Source of the DNA: Lysinibacillus_B sp050613145
GTDB taxonomy: Bacteria > Bacillota > Bacilli > Bacillales_A > Planococcaceae
DNA: 64,000 nt
Assembly (NCBI RefSeq): GCF_050613145.1
Contig: NZ_CP192507.1
Coordinates: forward strand, 4,030,001-4,094,000
Direction: 5' to 3'
This document shows, piece after piece, positions 48,131 through 56,951 of this stretch. Numbering within the stretch: position 1 is the stretch's first letter; each line of letters opens with the position of its first letter. The notes beneath the pieces are model-generated. The model saw only the letters and a list, made by a program, of their open reading frames with translations, searched no databases and was not told the origin of the DNA. The translations under genes were made by a program, and so were the position numbers.

Positions 48131-48266
48131 CGTAGCCTCCGCGCTTTGCCACAGCCTACACAGGAGCTAAAACAGGCGTGGCCTGTTTGGATCTCCTGTT
48201 CCTGCTCCTGACGTTGCACTTTCGTCGCAAAGAAAATCTTGGCTCCTGTGGCTATGGCGCACTACG
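48131..48266. repeat. Imperfect palindromic element
   Basis: CGTAG at one end matches CTACG at the other; ACAGGAGC and GCTCCTGT form a second inverted pair; AAACAGGC-GTG-GCCTGTTT (48170-48188) is a perfect inner hairpin. The arm TTTGCGACGAAAGTGCAACG recurs in the rRNA spacer. No frame or transposase is present. Confidence 0.6.
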
Positions 48267-48430
48267 GCAAAAAGTGAATACTTCTCGATATGCTAGAAAA
48301 ACATTTCTCTTCTCAAAAAGAAATCATTTTCTTTCTATTTGCATGTATAATCGCCCACCCTCTACCCTAATGAATTAGAATGTTTCATTATTTTTAAGCA
48401 ACCGATTATTTTATGAAACAATAGTTACTT

Positions 48431-48590
48431 GTAGCGAAGGCGCAAGACTCCTACGGGAAAAGCGAGACAATCAAGACCCCGCAGGAAATTTATTTGCGAC
48501 GAAAGCGTAGCAACAGGAGCACCGAAGTATGAGCGACGAGGAGGCTTGATCTCGCCCGTGGAAAGCGAGTGCCGGAGCGGAAAGCAACGG
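48431..48590. repeat. Bacillaceae-type intergenic repeat with a nested insert
   Basis: It contains GACTCCTACGGGAAAAGCGA, AAGACCCCGCAGG, GAGCGACGAGGAGGCTTGAT and CCCGTGGAAAGCGAGTGCCG, matching the inverted copy at 52146-52280. Between GCAGG and the GAGCGACG block is an extra segment with GCGACGAAAGCGTAGCAACA. GTTACTT flanks the element on both sides. Bases 47938-48715 hold no gene. Confidence 0.7.
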
Positions 48591-48715
48591 TTACTTAAAT
48601 GGTATTATATATTTAGAGATTTACTCATTATGAATTCATATAAATAGTTTTATACGAAATATTTTTTATATTGCTATAACAATTAATCTATTTCCGTTTA
48701 TAAGGAGGGCTTGTT

Positions 48716-49603
48716 TTGGACATTCGTCAAATTGAATATTTTGCAGAGGTTGCGAAACACCTAAGTTTTACAAAAGCTGCTTCTACTTTACATGTATCAC
48801 AGCCTTCTATTAGTAAAGCCATTCAAAATTTAGAAGCCGAGCTAGGTGTGCCGTTATTCTATCGCTCATCTAAGCAGTTAGAGCTAACAGATGCAGGGCA
48901 AGCGGTATTAGTGAATGCGAAGCAAGTATTAGAAGCATTTAAAAATTTACGCTCCGAGTTAACCGACTTAATGGATTTAAAAAAAGGACAAATCCGTATC
49001 GGTATTCCACCGATTGTCGGTGCAGAGTTTTTCACAAAATTAGTAAGTCAGTATAAGGAACAATACCCTTATATCGAAATTATCTTATCAGAAGTGGGGA
49101 CAAAAAAAATTCGCCAAGGGGTGGAAGCAGGTGAATTAGATATCGGTCTTATTTGCAATTTGTGTGTAGCCAATAATCAGTTAGAAACAATCAGTATACT
49201 AAAGGACCCGCTAATGTTAATTGTTCATCGGGATCATCCACTTGCGGCTCGTCCTTTTATCAAATTATCTGAGCTTGAAAAAGAAACATTTGTCATTTAT
49301 CGTAAAGACTTCACCTTATATGATCGTATTATTGAAGAGTGTGCCAAAAATGGCTTCTTCCCTACCATTGCATGTGAAACATCACAGAAGGATTTAATTA
49401 TTGAAATGGTCGCAGCTAAATTAGGTATCGCTCTACTCCCTAAAAAAATTTGCGAGAAAATAAAAGATGATACCATTGTCGCTATCCCATTTGATGAAGA
49501 ACATATCTTTTTAGAACTAGGGTTGGCGTGGAAAAAAAATAAATACTTATCCTATGCTGTACGGGAGTTTATTGCACTGGCACATAATTTTATTTCTGAC
49601 TAA
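48716..49603 (+). CDS. LysR-family transcriptional regulator
   Basis: The 295-residue regulator has an N-terminal winged HTH (LSFTKAASTLHVSQPSISKA near 16-35) and a periplasmic-binding-like effector domain with KGQIRIGIPPIVGAEFFTKL and MVAAKLGIALLPKKI. It starts at TTG 48716 after AAGGAGGG. The pattern resembles CidR and other acid-responsive LysR proteins. It converges on the malate synthase gene and shares a terminator with it. Control of that gene is plausible; inference. Confidence 0.9.
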   Translation: MDIRQIEYFAEVAKHLSFTKAASTLHVSQPSISKAIQNLEAELGVPLFYRSSKQLELTDAGQAVLVNAKQVLEAFKNLRSELTDLMDLKKGQIRIGIPPIVGAEFFTKLVSQYKEQYPYIEIILSEVGTKKIRQGVEAGELDIGLICNLCVANNQLETISILKDPLMLIVHRDHPLAARPFIKLSELEKETFVIYRKDFTLYDRIIEECAKNGFFPTIACETSQKDLIIEMVAAKLGIALLPKKICEKIKDDTIVAIPFDEEHIFLELGLAWKKNKYLSYAVREFIALAHNFISD

Positions 49604-49605
49604 AC

Positions 49606-49643
49606 AAAAAAGACACATCTCAAAGCGGAGATTGTGTCTTTTT
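49606..49643. terminator. Bidirectional terminator between lysR-type gene and glcB
   Basis: AAAAAGACACA-TCTC pairs with GAGATTGTGTCTTTTT, with A/T runs on both sides. Confidence 0.88.
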
Positions 49644-49657
49644 AAATAGTGTATTGC

Positions 49658-51841
49658 TTAAGCGTTTACTGTACTACCGTATTTCGCTTTTGCTTCCAAA
49701 CGTTTTTTGTGTAAAATTGGCTCTGTATAGCCGTTTGGTTGATCATAGCCTTTGAATACTAACTCAAAAGCTGCTTGGAATGCTACGGATTCTTCGTAAT
49801 TTGGCGCCATTGGACGGTATGTTGCATCGCCAGCATTTTGCTCATCTACGACTTTCGCCATACGCTTCATTGTTTCTACAACTTGTTCTTCTGTGCAAAT
49901 ACCATGATGTAACCAGTTTGCCACGTGCTGACTAGAAATACGAAGCGTTGCACGGTCTTCCATCAGGCCGATGTCGTTGATGTCAGGTACTTTCGAACAA
50001 CCTACCCCTTGTTCTACCCAACGTACAACATAGCCTAAAATACCTTGCGCATTATTATCTAATTCTTGTTGGATTTCCTCTGGACTCCAGTCTGTTGTTG
50101 GTGAAACCGGAATTTGTAAAATCGAATCTGTGAAGTCTTCTGAGCTCGATAAACCTTTTTGTACGTCTTTTACGTTTACTTGGTGATAGTGCGTTGCGTG
50201 TAATGTCGCAGCTGTTGGTGATGGCACCCAAGCTGTATTTGCCCCTGCTTGTGGGTGACCGATTTTTTGCTTTAACATTTCCGCCATTAAATCTGGCATT
50301 GCCCACATACCTTTACCGATTTGTGCGCGACCTTGTAAGCCCGCATCAAGGCCTACTACTACGTTTGATTTTTCATATGCTTGTAACCAAGTAGAAGATT
50401 TGATTTCATTTTTGCGAATTATTGGACCAACTTCCATTGATGTATGGATTTCATCACCTGTACGATCTAGGAAGCCTGTGTTAATGAATACAACACGGTC
50501 TTTTACTTCTTTAATACATGCTTTTAAGTTTAGTGATGTACGACGCTCTTCATCCATTACACCAATTTTTAATGTGAAACGCTCTAAGCCAAGTAAGTCT
50601 TCTACGCGACCAAATAATGTATTGGCAAATGCCACTTCTTGTGGACCGTGCATTTTTGGTTTTACGATATAAATAGAGCCTTTTTGAGAATTTTTGTGTT
50701 GACCATTACCTAATAGCTCATGTTTTGAGATCAAGCTTGTCATGACGCCATCTAAAATTCCTTCTGGTACTTCATTTCCATCTTTATCTAAAATAGCACT
50801 GTTTGTCATTAAGTGCCCTACATTACGAACGAACATTAATGAACGACCTGATAATGTAACTGTTTCACCGTTTAATCCTGTGTATGTGCGGTCAGGATTT
50901 AATGTACGTTCCACTGTTTTTGGACCTTTTTGGAACGTAGCGACTAAATCACCTTTCATTAAACCTAACCAGTTGCTGTATACTAATACTTTATCTTCTG
51001 CATCAACCGCTGCAACAGAGTCTTCACAGTCCATAATTGTTGTAACAGCTGATTCTAATACGATATCTTTCACACCTGCTGCATCCGTCTTTCCAATAGG
51101 ATGCGCACGGTCGATTTGAATCTCGATGTGTAAGTCGTTATTTTTTAATAACACAACTGTTGGCTCTTCAAGTGTTCCTTGATAGCCTACTAATTTTGAA
51201 GCATCTTCAAGACCCGTTGTGTCACCGTTTTGTAATGTAGCGATTAACTCGCCATCTACAATCGCATATTTCACTACATCTGTATGTGAAGCACCTTTCA
51301 GCGCCACCGCTTGATCTAATACATTTTTAGAGTAAGCAATTACCTTTTCCCCACGAACTGGGTTATAGCCTTTGCCTTTTTCAGCACCATCTTCTTCACT
51401 AATTGCGTCTGTACCATATAACGCATCATATAAACTTCCCCAACGAGCATTCGCTGCGTTGATAGCATAACGAGCATTGTTTACTGGTACTACTAATTGC
51501 GGACCAGCTTGCACAGCAATCGCATCATCTACATTTTCAGTTGAGACTTTGAATGGTTCCACTTTTGGCTCAAGGTAACCAATTTCTTGTAAAAATGATT
51601 TGTATGCATTAAAATCAAAGTTCTCTTTGTTTTCCTTATGCCAGTTATTAATTAACTCTTGTAGCTCATCGCGACGTGCCAAAATTGCTTTATTTTCCGG
51701 TGCTAAATCGTGAATTAATGTATCCAATCCAGCCCAAAATTGCGCTTGCTCTACACCGCTTTCCGGAAGTGCTTTTGTATTTACAAAATCATAAAGCTCA
51801 GAAGCTACTTGAAGATTTCCTACTTGAATATAATTTGTCAT
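49658..51841 (-). CDS. glcB: Malate synthase G
   Basis: The 727-residue monomeric enzyme condenses glyoxylate and acetyl-CoA to malate. Conserved blocks are TIMDCEDSVAAVDAEDK, HGPQEVAFANTLFGRVEDLL, the acetyl-CoA-site region near EVGPIIRKNEIKSSTWLQAY and the catalytic Asp in LMEDRATLRISSQHVANWLH (about residue 625). It lets the cell grow on C2 units or glycolate. ATG 51841 follows GGGGG by eight bases; a 27-base upstream extension was rejected. Isocitrate lyase is not in the window. A double palindrome lies 120-165 bases upstream. Confidence 0.96.
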   Translation of the reverse strand: MTNYIQVGNLQVASELYDFVNTKALPESGVEQAQFWAGLDTLIHDLAPENKAILARRDELQELINNWHKENKENFDFNAYKSFLQEIGYLEPKVEPFKVSTENVDDAIAVQAGPQLVVPVNNARYAINAANARWGSLYDALYGTDAISEEDGAEKGKGYNPVRGEKVIAYSKNVLDQAVALKGASHTDVVKYAIVDGELIATLQNGDTTGLEDASKLVGYQGTLEEPTVVLLKNNDLHIEIQIDRAHPIGKTDAAGVKDIVLESAVTTIMDCEDSVAAVDAEDKVLVYSNWLGLMKGDLVATFQKGPKTVERTLNPDRTYTGLNGETVTLSGRSLMFVRNVGHLMTNSAILDKDGNEVPEGILDGVMTSLISKHELLGNGQHKNSQKGSIYIVKPKMHGPQEVAFANTLFGRVEDLLGLERFTLKIGVMDEERRTSLNLKACIKEVKDRVVFINTGFLDRTGDEIHTSMEVGPIIRKNEIKSSTWLQAYEKSNVVVGLDAGLQGRAQIGKGMWAMPDLMAEMLKQKIGHPQAGANTAWVPSPTAATLHATHYHQVNVKDVQKGLSSSEDFTDSILQIPVSPTTDWSPEEIQQELDNNAQGILGYVVRWVEQGVGCSKVPDINDIGLMEDRATLRISSQHVANWLHHGICTEEQVVETMKRMAKVVDEQNAGDATYRPMAPNYEESVAFQAAFELVFKGYDQPNGYTEPILHKKRLEAKAKYGSTVNA

Positions 51842-51903
51842 AAATAAATCCCCCTTGTGACTACTCACTAATAAGAGAAAACTCTCTCCCCTTGCGTATC
51901 TTC

Positions 51904-51909
51904 ATTATA
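51904..51909 (-). promoter_or_regulatory. Candidate -10 element of glcB
   Basis: TATAAT on the - strand, with start near 51897, 56 bases before the gene. No good -35 is present, which suits an activator-dependent promoter. Confidence 0.45.
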
Positions 51910-51964
51910 AATCGATTCACCTTTAGAAATGAAATACATATTTTGAATAGTCATTATTCGATTT

Positions 51965-52006
51965 AGTTATATAACAACTTTAAATAATAAAAATTGTTAT
52001 ATAACT
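51965..52006. promoter_or_regulatory. Double palindromic operator upstream of glcB
   Basis: AGTTATATAACAA (51965-51977) and its exact inverted copy TTGTTATATAACT (51994-52006), 16 bases apart. Each arm is itself palindromic (GTTATATAAC). Placed about 70-110 bases upstream of the predicted glcB start. Confidence 0.55.
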
Positions 52007-52145
52007 GAAAGGGTTATAATCTTATAGACAAATAAGCAGGACGTATTTTAACTAGAATCGGGCAATGCCAATACCTTTAAAAAGCTAATATATATATTGG
52101 CAAGCGCGCTTATTTTCCTTTTATTGTTAATAGAATCGTGTGAAA

Positions 52146-52280
52146 CGTTGATTTCCGTTCCATTCGGCTCGCTTTCCACGGGCATGGCTTCAGCCTCCTC
52201 GTCGCTCGTACCTCGCTCCTGCCGGGTCTTCAGCTCATGCTATTCCCGTAGGAGTCTCGCCGATTCCGCTTCAATCAACG
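52146..52280. repeat. Bacillaceae-type intergenic repeat with terminal inverted repeats
   Basis: It starts CGTTGATT and ends AATCAACG (8-bp terminal inverted repeat). Between them are CTCGCTTTCCACGGGCATGG, CTTCAGCCTCCTCGTCGCTC and TTCCCGTAGGAGTCTCGCCG. It is the inverted relative of the copy at 48431-48590. Bases 51842-52438 hold no gene. Confidence 0.7.
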
Positions 52281-52383
52281 GGCAAGTCATTTTTGATCAC
52301 TTTTTTTTAAAAACACGCTTCTATACAGGAAATATTTTGATAATCAACACACCTGATAAAAAGCATATTTTCCATAAACAACA

Positions 52384-52416
52384 AAAAAACCTTGAGAGCG
52401 TCCCCTCAAGGTTTTT
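52384..52416 (-). terminator. str operon terminator
   Basis: AAAACCTTGAG pairs with CTCAAGGTTTTT; a T-run follows on the - strand, 23 bases past tuf. Confidence 0.92.
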
Positions 52417-52438
52417 AGAAAATTAGCGTTAGCTAAAA

Positions 52439-53626
52439 TTATTTTTGGATAGAAGCAACTACGCCAGCGCCTACAGTACGGCCACCCTCACGGATAGAGA
52501 ATTTAGTACCTTCTTCAAGAGCGATTGGAGCGATAAGTTCTACTGTCATTTCGATGTTATCGCCAGGCATTACCATTTCAACGCCTTCTGGTAAGTTACA
52601 GATACCTGTTACGTCAGTTGTACGGAAGTAGAACTGAGGACGGTAGTTAGAGAAGAATGGAGTATGACGGCCACCCTCTTCTTTTGATAAAACGTAAACT
52701 TCAGCTTTGAAGTTTGTGTGTGGAGTAATTGAACCTGGTTTAGCTAATACTTGACCACGTTGGATATCTTCACGAGCTACACCACGAAGTAAAGCACCGA
52801 TGTTGTCTCCAGCTTCAGCGTAGTCTAATAATTTACGGAACATTTCTACACCAGTAACAGTTGTAGATTTTGCTTCTTCTTGAAGACCAACGATCTCAAT
52901 TACGTCACCAACTTTAACTTGACCACGTTCAACACGGCCAGTTGCTACTGTACCACGACCAGTGATAGAGAATACGTCCTCTACTGGCATCATGAATGGT
53001 TTGTCAGTTTGACGCTCTGGAGTTGGGATGTAAGAATCTACAGCATCCATTAATTCAACGATTTTTTCTTCCCATTCTGCTTCACCTTCAAGAGCTTTAA
53101 GAGCAGAACCTTTGATTACAGGGATATCATCGCCTGGGAAGTCATATTCAGAAAGTAGGTCACGGATTTCCATTTCTACTAATTCTAATAATTCTTCGTC
53201 ATCAACCATATCACATTTGTTCATGAATACTACTAAGTAAGGAACACCTACTTGACGAGATAAAAGGATGTGCTCACGAGTTTGTGGCATTGGGCCGTCA
53301 GCAGCAGATACTACTAAGATACCGCCGTCCATTTGAGCAGCACCAGTGATCATGTTTTTAACATAGTCAGCGTGTCCTGGACAGTCAACGTGTGCATAGT
53401 GACGAGTATCAGTTTCATATTCTACGTGAGAAGTGTTGATTGTAATACCACGCTCTTTTTCTTCTGGAGCGTTATCGATGTCAGCGTAAGATTTAGCTTC
53501 GCCACCCATTTTTTTAGATAATACTGTTGCGATAGCAGCAGTTAAAGTTGTTTTACCATGGTCAACGTGTCCGATTGTACCAATGTTAGCATGCGTTTTC
53601 GAACGGTCAAATTTTTCTTTAGCCAT
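52439..53626 (-). CDS. tuf: Elongation factor Tu
   Basis: The 395-residue GTPase delivers aminoacyl-tRNA. G1 is GHVDHGKTT near residue 18, switch I RGITINTSHVEY, G3 DCPGHADYV, G4 NKCD and G5 GSALKAL. Domain 2 has GRGTVATGRVERG and domain 3 EGGRHTPFFSNYRPQFYFRT. Length and motifs are standard. It is the last gene of the str operon, 130 bases after fusA with a long palindrome in the gap. In Bacillus rpsJ would soon follow; here a 9-kb block intervenes. Confidence 0.98.
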   Translation of the reverse strand: MAKEKFDRSKTHANIGTIGHVDHGKTTLTAAIATVLSKKMGGEAKSYADIDNAPEEKERGITINTSHVEYETDTRHYAHVDCPGHADYVKNMITGAAQMDGGILVVSAADGPMPQTREHILLSRQVGVPYLVVFMNKCDMVDDEELLELVEMEIRDLLSEYDFPGDDIPVIKGSALKALEGEAEWEEKIVELMDAVDSYIPTPERQTDKPFMMPVEDVFSITGRGTVATGRVERGQVKVGDVIEIVGLQEEAKSTTVTGVEMFRKLLDYAEAGDNIGALLRGVAREDIQRGQVLAKPGSITPHTNFKAEVYVLSKEEGGRHTPFFSNYRPQFYFRTTDVTGICNLPEGVEMVMPGDNIEMTVELIAPIALEEGTKFSIREGGRTVGAGVVASIQK

Positions 53627-53676
53627 TAGAGAAAGCCTCCTAAATATATGTTTTAATTTTTTTTATGTTATAACTG

Positions 53677-53706
53677 CATGGCAAGTAAGGGCCCTTCCTT
53701 GCCATG
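53677..53706. promoter_or_regulatory. 30-bp near-perfect palindrome between fusA and tuf
   Basis: CATGGCAAGTAAGGG is followed directly by its inverted copy with one mismatch (14 of 15). On the - strand it folds into a long hairpin, followed by CAGTTATAACAT, without a clear T-run. Function unknown. Confidence 0.5.
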
Positions 53707-53756
53707 TCAATCATAGCTTACAAGTTATTTATACTTGATACAAGATGAAAATTCAA

Positions 53757-55835
53757 TTATTCACCTTTATTTTTTTTGATGATATCTTCAGCAATTGACT
53801 TTGGTACTTCTTCATAATGATCGAATACCATTGAGAATGTACCGCGACCTTGTGTTGCTGAACGTAAAGTTGTAGCATATCCGAACATTTCAGATAGTGG
53901 AACCATTGCACGTACTACTTGAGAGTTACCGCGAGCTTCCATACCCTCAACGCGTCCGCGACGAGCAGTAATGTTACCCATGATATCACCAAGGTACTCT
54001 TCTGGAATTACAACTTCTACTTTCATCATTGGCTCTAAAATAACTGGGCTACATTTAGATGCAGCAGCTTTTAGTGCCATAGAAGCAGCGATTTTGAACG
54101 CCATTTCGTTTGAGTCAACATCATGGTAAGAACCATCGAATAATTTCGCTTTGATGTCGATTAATGGGTAACCAGCAACTACACCGCGGTCAAGCGAGTC
54201 ACGAAGACCTGCTTCAACTGCTGGAATGTATTCACGTGGTACTACACCACCAACGATAGCATTTTCGAATTCGAAGCCTGCTCCCTCTTCATTTGGAGAG
54301 AACTCGATCCATACGTCACCGTATTGACCACGACCACCTGATTGACGAGTAAATTTACCTTGAACTTGTGCAGAACCACGGAATGTTTCACGGTAAGATA
54401 CCATTGGCGCACCAACGTTACATTCAACTTTGAATTCACGTTTCATACGGTCAACAAGGATGTCTAAGTGTAACTCACCCATACCTGAGATGATTGTTTG
54501 ACCAGTCTCTTGGTCAGTGTGAGCACGGAATGTTGGATCTTCTTCTTGTAATTTTTGTAAAGCTTGACCCATTTTATCTTGGTCAGCTTTTGATTTTGGT
54601 TCTACAGATAAAGAGATAACTGGCTCTGGGAATTCCATAGACTCTAGGATAACAAGGTTTTTCTCGTCACATAGAGTATCACCAGTAGTCGTATCTTTAA
54701 GACCTACAGCAGCAGCGATGTCACCAGCGAATACTTTAGAAATTTCTTCACGGCTGTTCGCGTGCATTTGTAGAATACGACCTACACGTTCACGTTTACC
54801 TTTTGTAGAGTTTTGTACGTATGAACCTGAATCAAGGATACCAGAGTACACACGGAAGAACGTTAATTTACCTACGAATGGGTCAGTCATAACTTTAAAT
54901 GCTAAAGCTGAGAATGGCTCTTCGTCTGATGATTTACGTTCTAATTCTTCATCACCATCAGGATTTGTACCTTTAATTGCTGGTACATCTACCGGAGATG
55001 GTAAGTAGTCGATTACTGCGTCAAGCATTTTACGAACACCTTTGTGTTTGAATGCTGTACCACAGATTACAGGATAGAATTCTACTGCGATTGTCGCTTT
55101 ACGGATAGCCGCTTTAAGCTCAGCAACAGTAATTTCTTCACCTTCTAAGTATTTCTCCATAAGATCTTCATCAACACTTGCAACAGCGTCGATTAATTTC
55201 TCACGGTATTCTTCAGCTTGATCCATATATTCAGCTGGGATTTCGCCTTCAGTTACAGCAGTACCTTCTTCGTTACCGTAGAAGACAGCTTTCATTTCAA
55301 CTAAGTCAATGATTGCTTTGAACTCATCTTCAGCACCGATTGGTAATTGGATTGGGTGAGCGTTAGCTTGTAAACGCTCATGTAAAGTACCTACAGAATA
55401 TAAGAAGTCTGCACCCATTTTATCCATTTTGTTGATGAATACGATACGAGGTACGCCGTAAGTTGTAGCTTGACGCCATACTGTTTCAGTTTGAGGCTCA
55501 ACACCAGATTGAGCATCAAGAACTGTTACCGCACCATCAAGTACACGTAAAGAACGTTCTACTTCTACAGTGAAGTCTACGTGTCCAGGAGTATCGATGA
55601 TGTTTACACGGTGACCTGCCCATTGAGCTGTTGTTGCTGCAGAAGTGATTGTAATACCACGTTCTTGCTCTTGCTCCATCCAGTCCATTTGAGAAGCACC
55701 TTCGTGAGTTTCACCAATTTTGTGAATCTTACCAGTGTAATAAAGGATACGCTCAGTTGTTGTTGTTTTACCAGCATCAATGTGAGCCATGATCCCAATA
55801 TTACGAGTATTCTCTAAAGAGAATTCGCGTTTCAT
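53757..55835 (-). CDS. fusA: Elongation factor G
   Basis: The 692-residue translocation GTPase has G1 AHIDAGKTTTT near residue 17, switch I RGITITSAATTA, G3 DTPGHVDFTVE, G4 NKMD, and the domain IV tip around GGVVPREYIPAVEAGLRD. Fusidic-acid-site residues look ordinary. It lies 78 bases after rpsG, with a 9-bp-stem hairpin in the gap. Confidence 0.98.
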   Translation of the reverse strand: MKREFSLENTRNIGIMAHIDAGKTTTTERILYYTGKIHKIGETHEGASQMDWMEQEQERGITITSAATTAQWAGHRVNIIDTPGHVDFTVEVERSLRVLDGAVTVLDAQSGVEPQTETVWRQATTYGVPRIVFINKMDKMGADFLYSVGTLHERLQANAHPIQLPIGAEDEFKAIIDLVEMKAVFYGNEEGTAVTEGEIPAEYMDQAEEYREKLIDAVASVDEDLMEKYLEGEEITVAELKAAIRKATIAVEFYPVICGTAFKHKGVRKMLDAVIDYLPSPVDVPAIKGTNPDGDEELERKSSDEEPFSALAFKVMTDPFVGKLTFFRVYSGILDSGSYVQNSTKGKRERVGRILQMHANSREEISKVFAGDIAAAVGLKDTTTGDTLCDEKNLVILESMEFPEPVISLSVEPKSKADQDKMGQALQKLQEEDPTFRAHTDQETGQTIISGMGELHLDILVDRMKREFKVECNVGAPMVSYRETFRGSAQVQGKFTRQSGGRGQYGDVWIEFSPNEEGAGFEFENAIVGGVVPREYIPAVEAGLRDSLDRGVVAGYPLIDIKAKLFDGSYHDVDSNEMAFKIAASMALKAAASKCSPVILEPMMKVEVVIPEEYLGDIMGNITARRGRVEGMEARGNSQVVRAMVPLSEMFGYATTLRSATQGRGTFSMVFDHYEEVPKSIAEDIIKKNKGE

Positions 55836-55879
55836 AGGAAATTTCTCCTTCCATATTGGGTGTAGACTATATAAAACCT

Positions 55880-55904
55880 TGTACTGACCAAACGAGTCAG
55901 TACA
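55880..55904. promoter_or_regulatory. Hairpin between rpsG and fusA
   Basis: TGTACTGAC and GTCAGTACA form a perfect 9-bp stem with a 7-nt loop. No strong T-tail follows on the - strand (AGGTTTTATA), so it may be a partial attenuator or processing hairpin. Confidence 0.45.
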
Positions 55905-55913
55905 TAGGTTATA

Positions 55914-56384
55914 TTACCAGCGGTAGTGAGCGAATGCTTTGTTCGCTTCTGCCATTTTGTGCATATCTTCACGTTTCTTAACTGAAGCACCAGTGTTGTT
56001 AGATGCATCTAAGATTTCATTAGCTAAACGCTCTTCCATCGTTTTTTCACCACGAAGACGAGAGTAGTTCACTAAGTAACGAAGACCTAAAGTTGTACGG
56101 CGTTCTGGACGAACTTCAACCGGTACTTGGTAGTTAGAACCACCAACACGACGAGCGCGTACTTCAAGAACTGGCATTACATTGTTTAATGCCGCTTCGA
56201 ATACTTCTAGAGGATCTTGACCTGAACGTTCTTTAACAAGTTCGAACGCACCGTATAAAATCTTTTGAGAAGTACCTTTTTTACCGTCAATCATCATTTT
56301 ATTAACTAAACGAGTTACTAGTTTTGAATTATAAATTGGATCTGGTAACACGTCACGTTTGGAAACAGGACCTTTACGAGGCAT
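55914..56384 (-). CDS. rpsG: 30S ribosomal protein S7
   Basis: The 156-residue head protein begins MPRKGPVSKRDVLPDPIYNS and ends MHKMAEANKAFAHYRW, with RRVGGSNYQVPVEVRPERR in the middle. It nucleates the 30S head, and S7 is the translational repressor of the str operon in E. coli. Confidence 0.98.
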   Translation of the reverse strand: MPRKGPVSKRDVLPDPIYNSKLVTRLVNKMMIDGKKGTSQKILYGAFELVKERSGQDPLEVFEAALNNVMPVLEVRARRVGGSNYQVPVEVRPERRTTLGLRYLVNYSRLRGEKTMEERLANEILDASNNTGASVKKREDMHKMAEANKAFAHYRW

Positions 56385-56434
56385 GTGTTTTCCTCCTTTC
56401 AGATGAATATCTATTTTAGAATTTGTAGTTTAAA

Positions 56435-56854
56435 TTATTTTTTCTCTTTTGGACGTTTTGTACCATATAGAGAACGAGATTGCATACGGCCGTTAACACC
56501 AGCAGTGTCAAGTGCACCACGAACGATGTGATAACGTACCCCTGGTAAGTCTTTTACACGACCGCCACGGATAAGAACAACACTGTGCTCTTGTAAGTTG
56601 TGGCCTTCACCAGGAATGTAAGCTGTAACCTCGATTTGGTTAGTTAAACGTACACGAGCGTATTTACGTAACGCTGAGTTAGGTTTTTTAGGCGTCATAG
56701 TACCTACACGAGTACAAACACCACGTTTTTGTGGAGATTTAACATCAGTTAAAGATTTTTTAAATGAGTTATATCCTTTGTTTAACGCTGGTGAGTCTGA
56801 TTTCGTGCTTTTAGATTTACGAGGCTTACGTACCAATTGGTTAATTGTAGGCAT
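56435..56854 (-). CDS. rpsL: 30S ribosomal protein S12
   Basis: The 139-residue decoding-centre protein contains TPKKPNSALRKYARVRLTN and RGGRVKDLPGVRYHIVRG. Both streptomycin-relevant lysines are wild type, so no resistance is predicted. It follows the YbxF gene by 97 bases. Confidence 0.98.
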   Translation of the reverse strand: MPTINQLVRKPRKSKSTKSDSPALNKGYNSFKKSLTDVKSPQKRGVCTRVGTMTPKKPNSALRKYARVRLTNQIEVTAYIPGEGHNLQEHSVVLIRGGRVKDLPGVRYHIVRGALDTAGVNGRMQSRSLYGTKRPKEKK

Positions 56855-56951
56855 CGATTTTTCCTCCCTTCATTGGATCCTTGTAATACCACACATCCAG
56901 GTGGTTCATTTTTTGGGTAAAAACAAAGTCTTTGTGTATCTTACACAAAAA

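Noticed and set aside
48000..48715. CRISPR array or phage attachment site in the gene-free 48-kb region
   Set aside because: The repeats are palindromic and irregularly spaced, with no regular spacers, no cas genes and no integrase.
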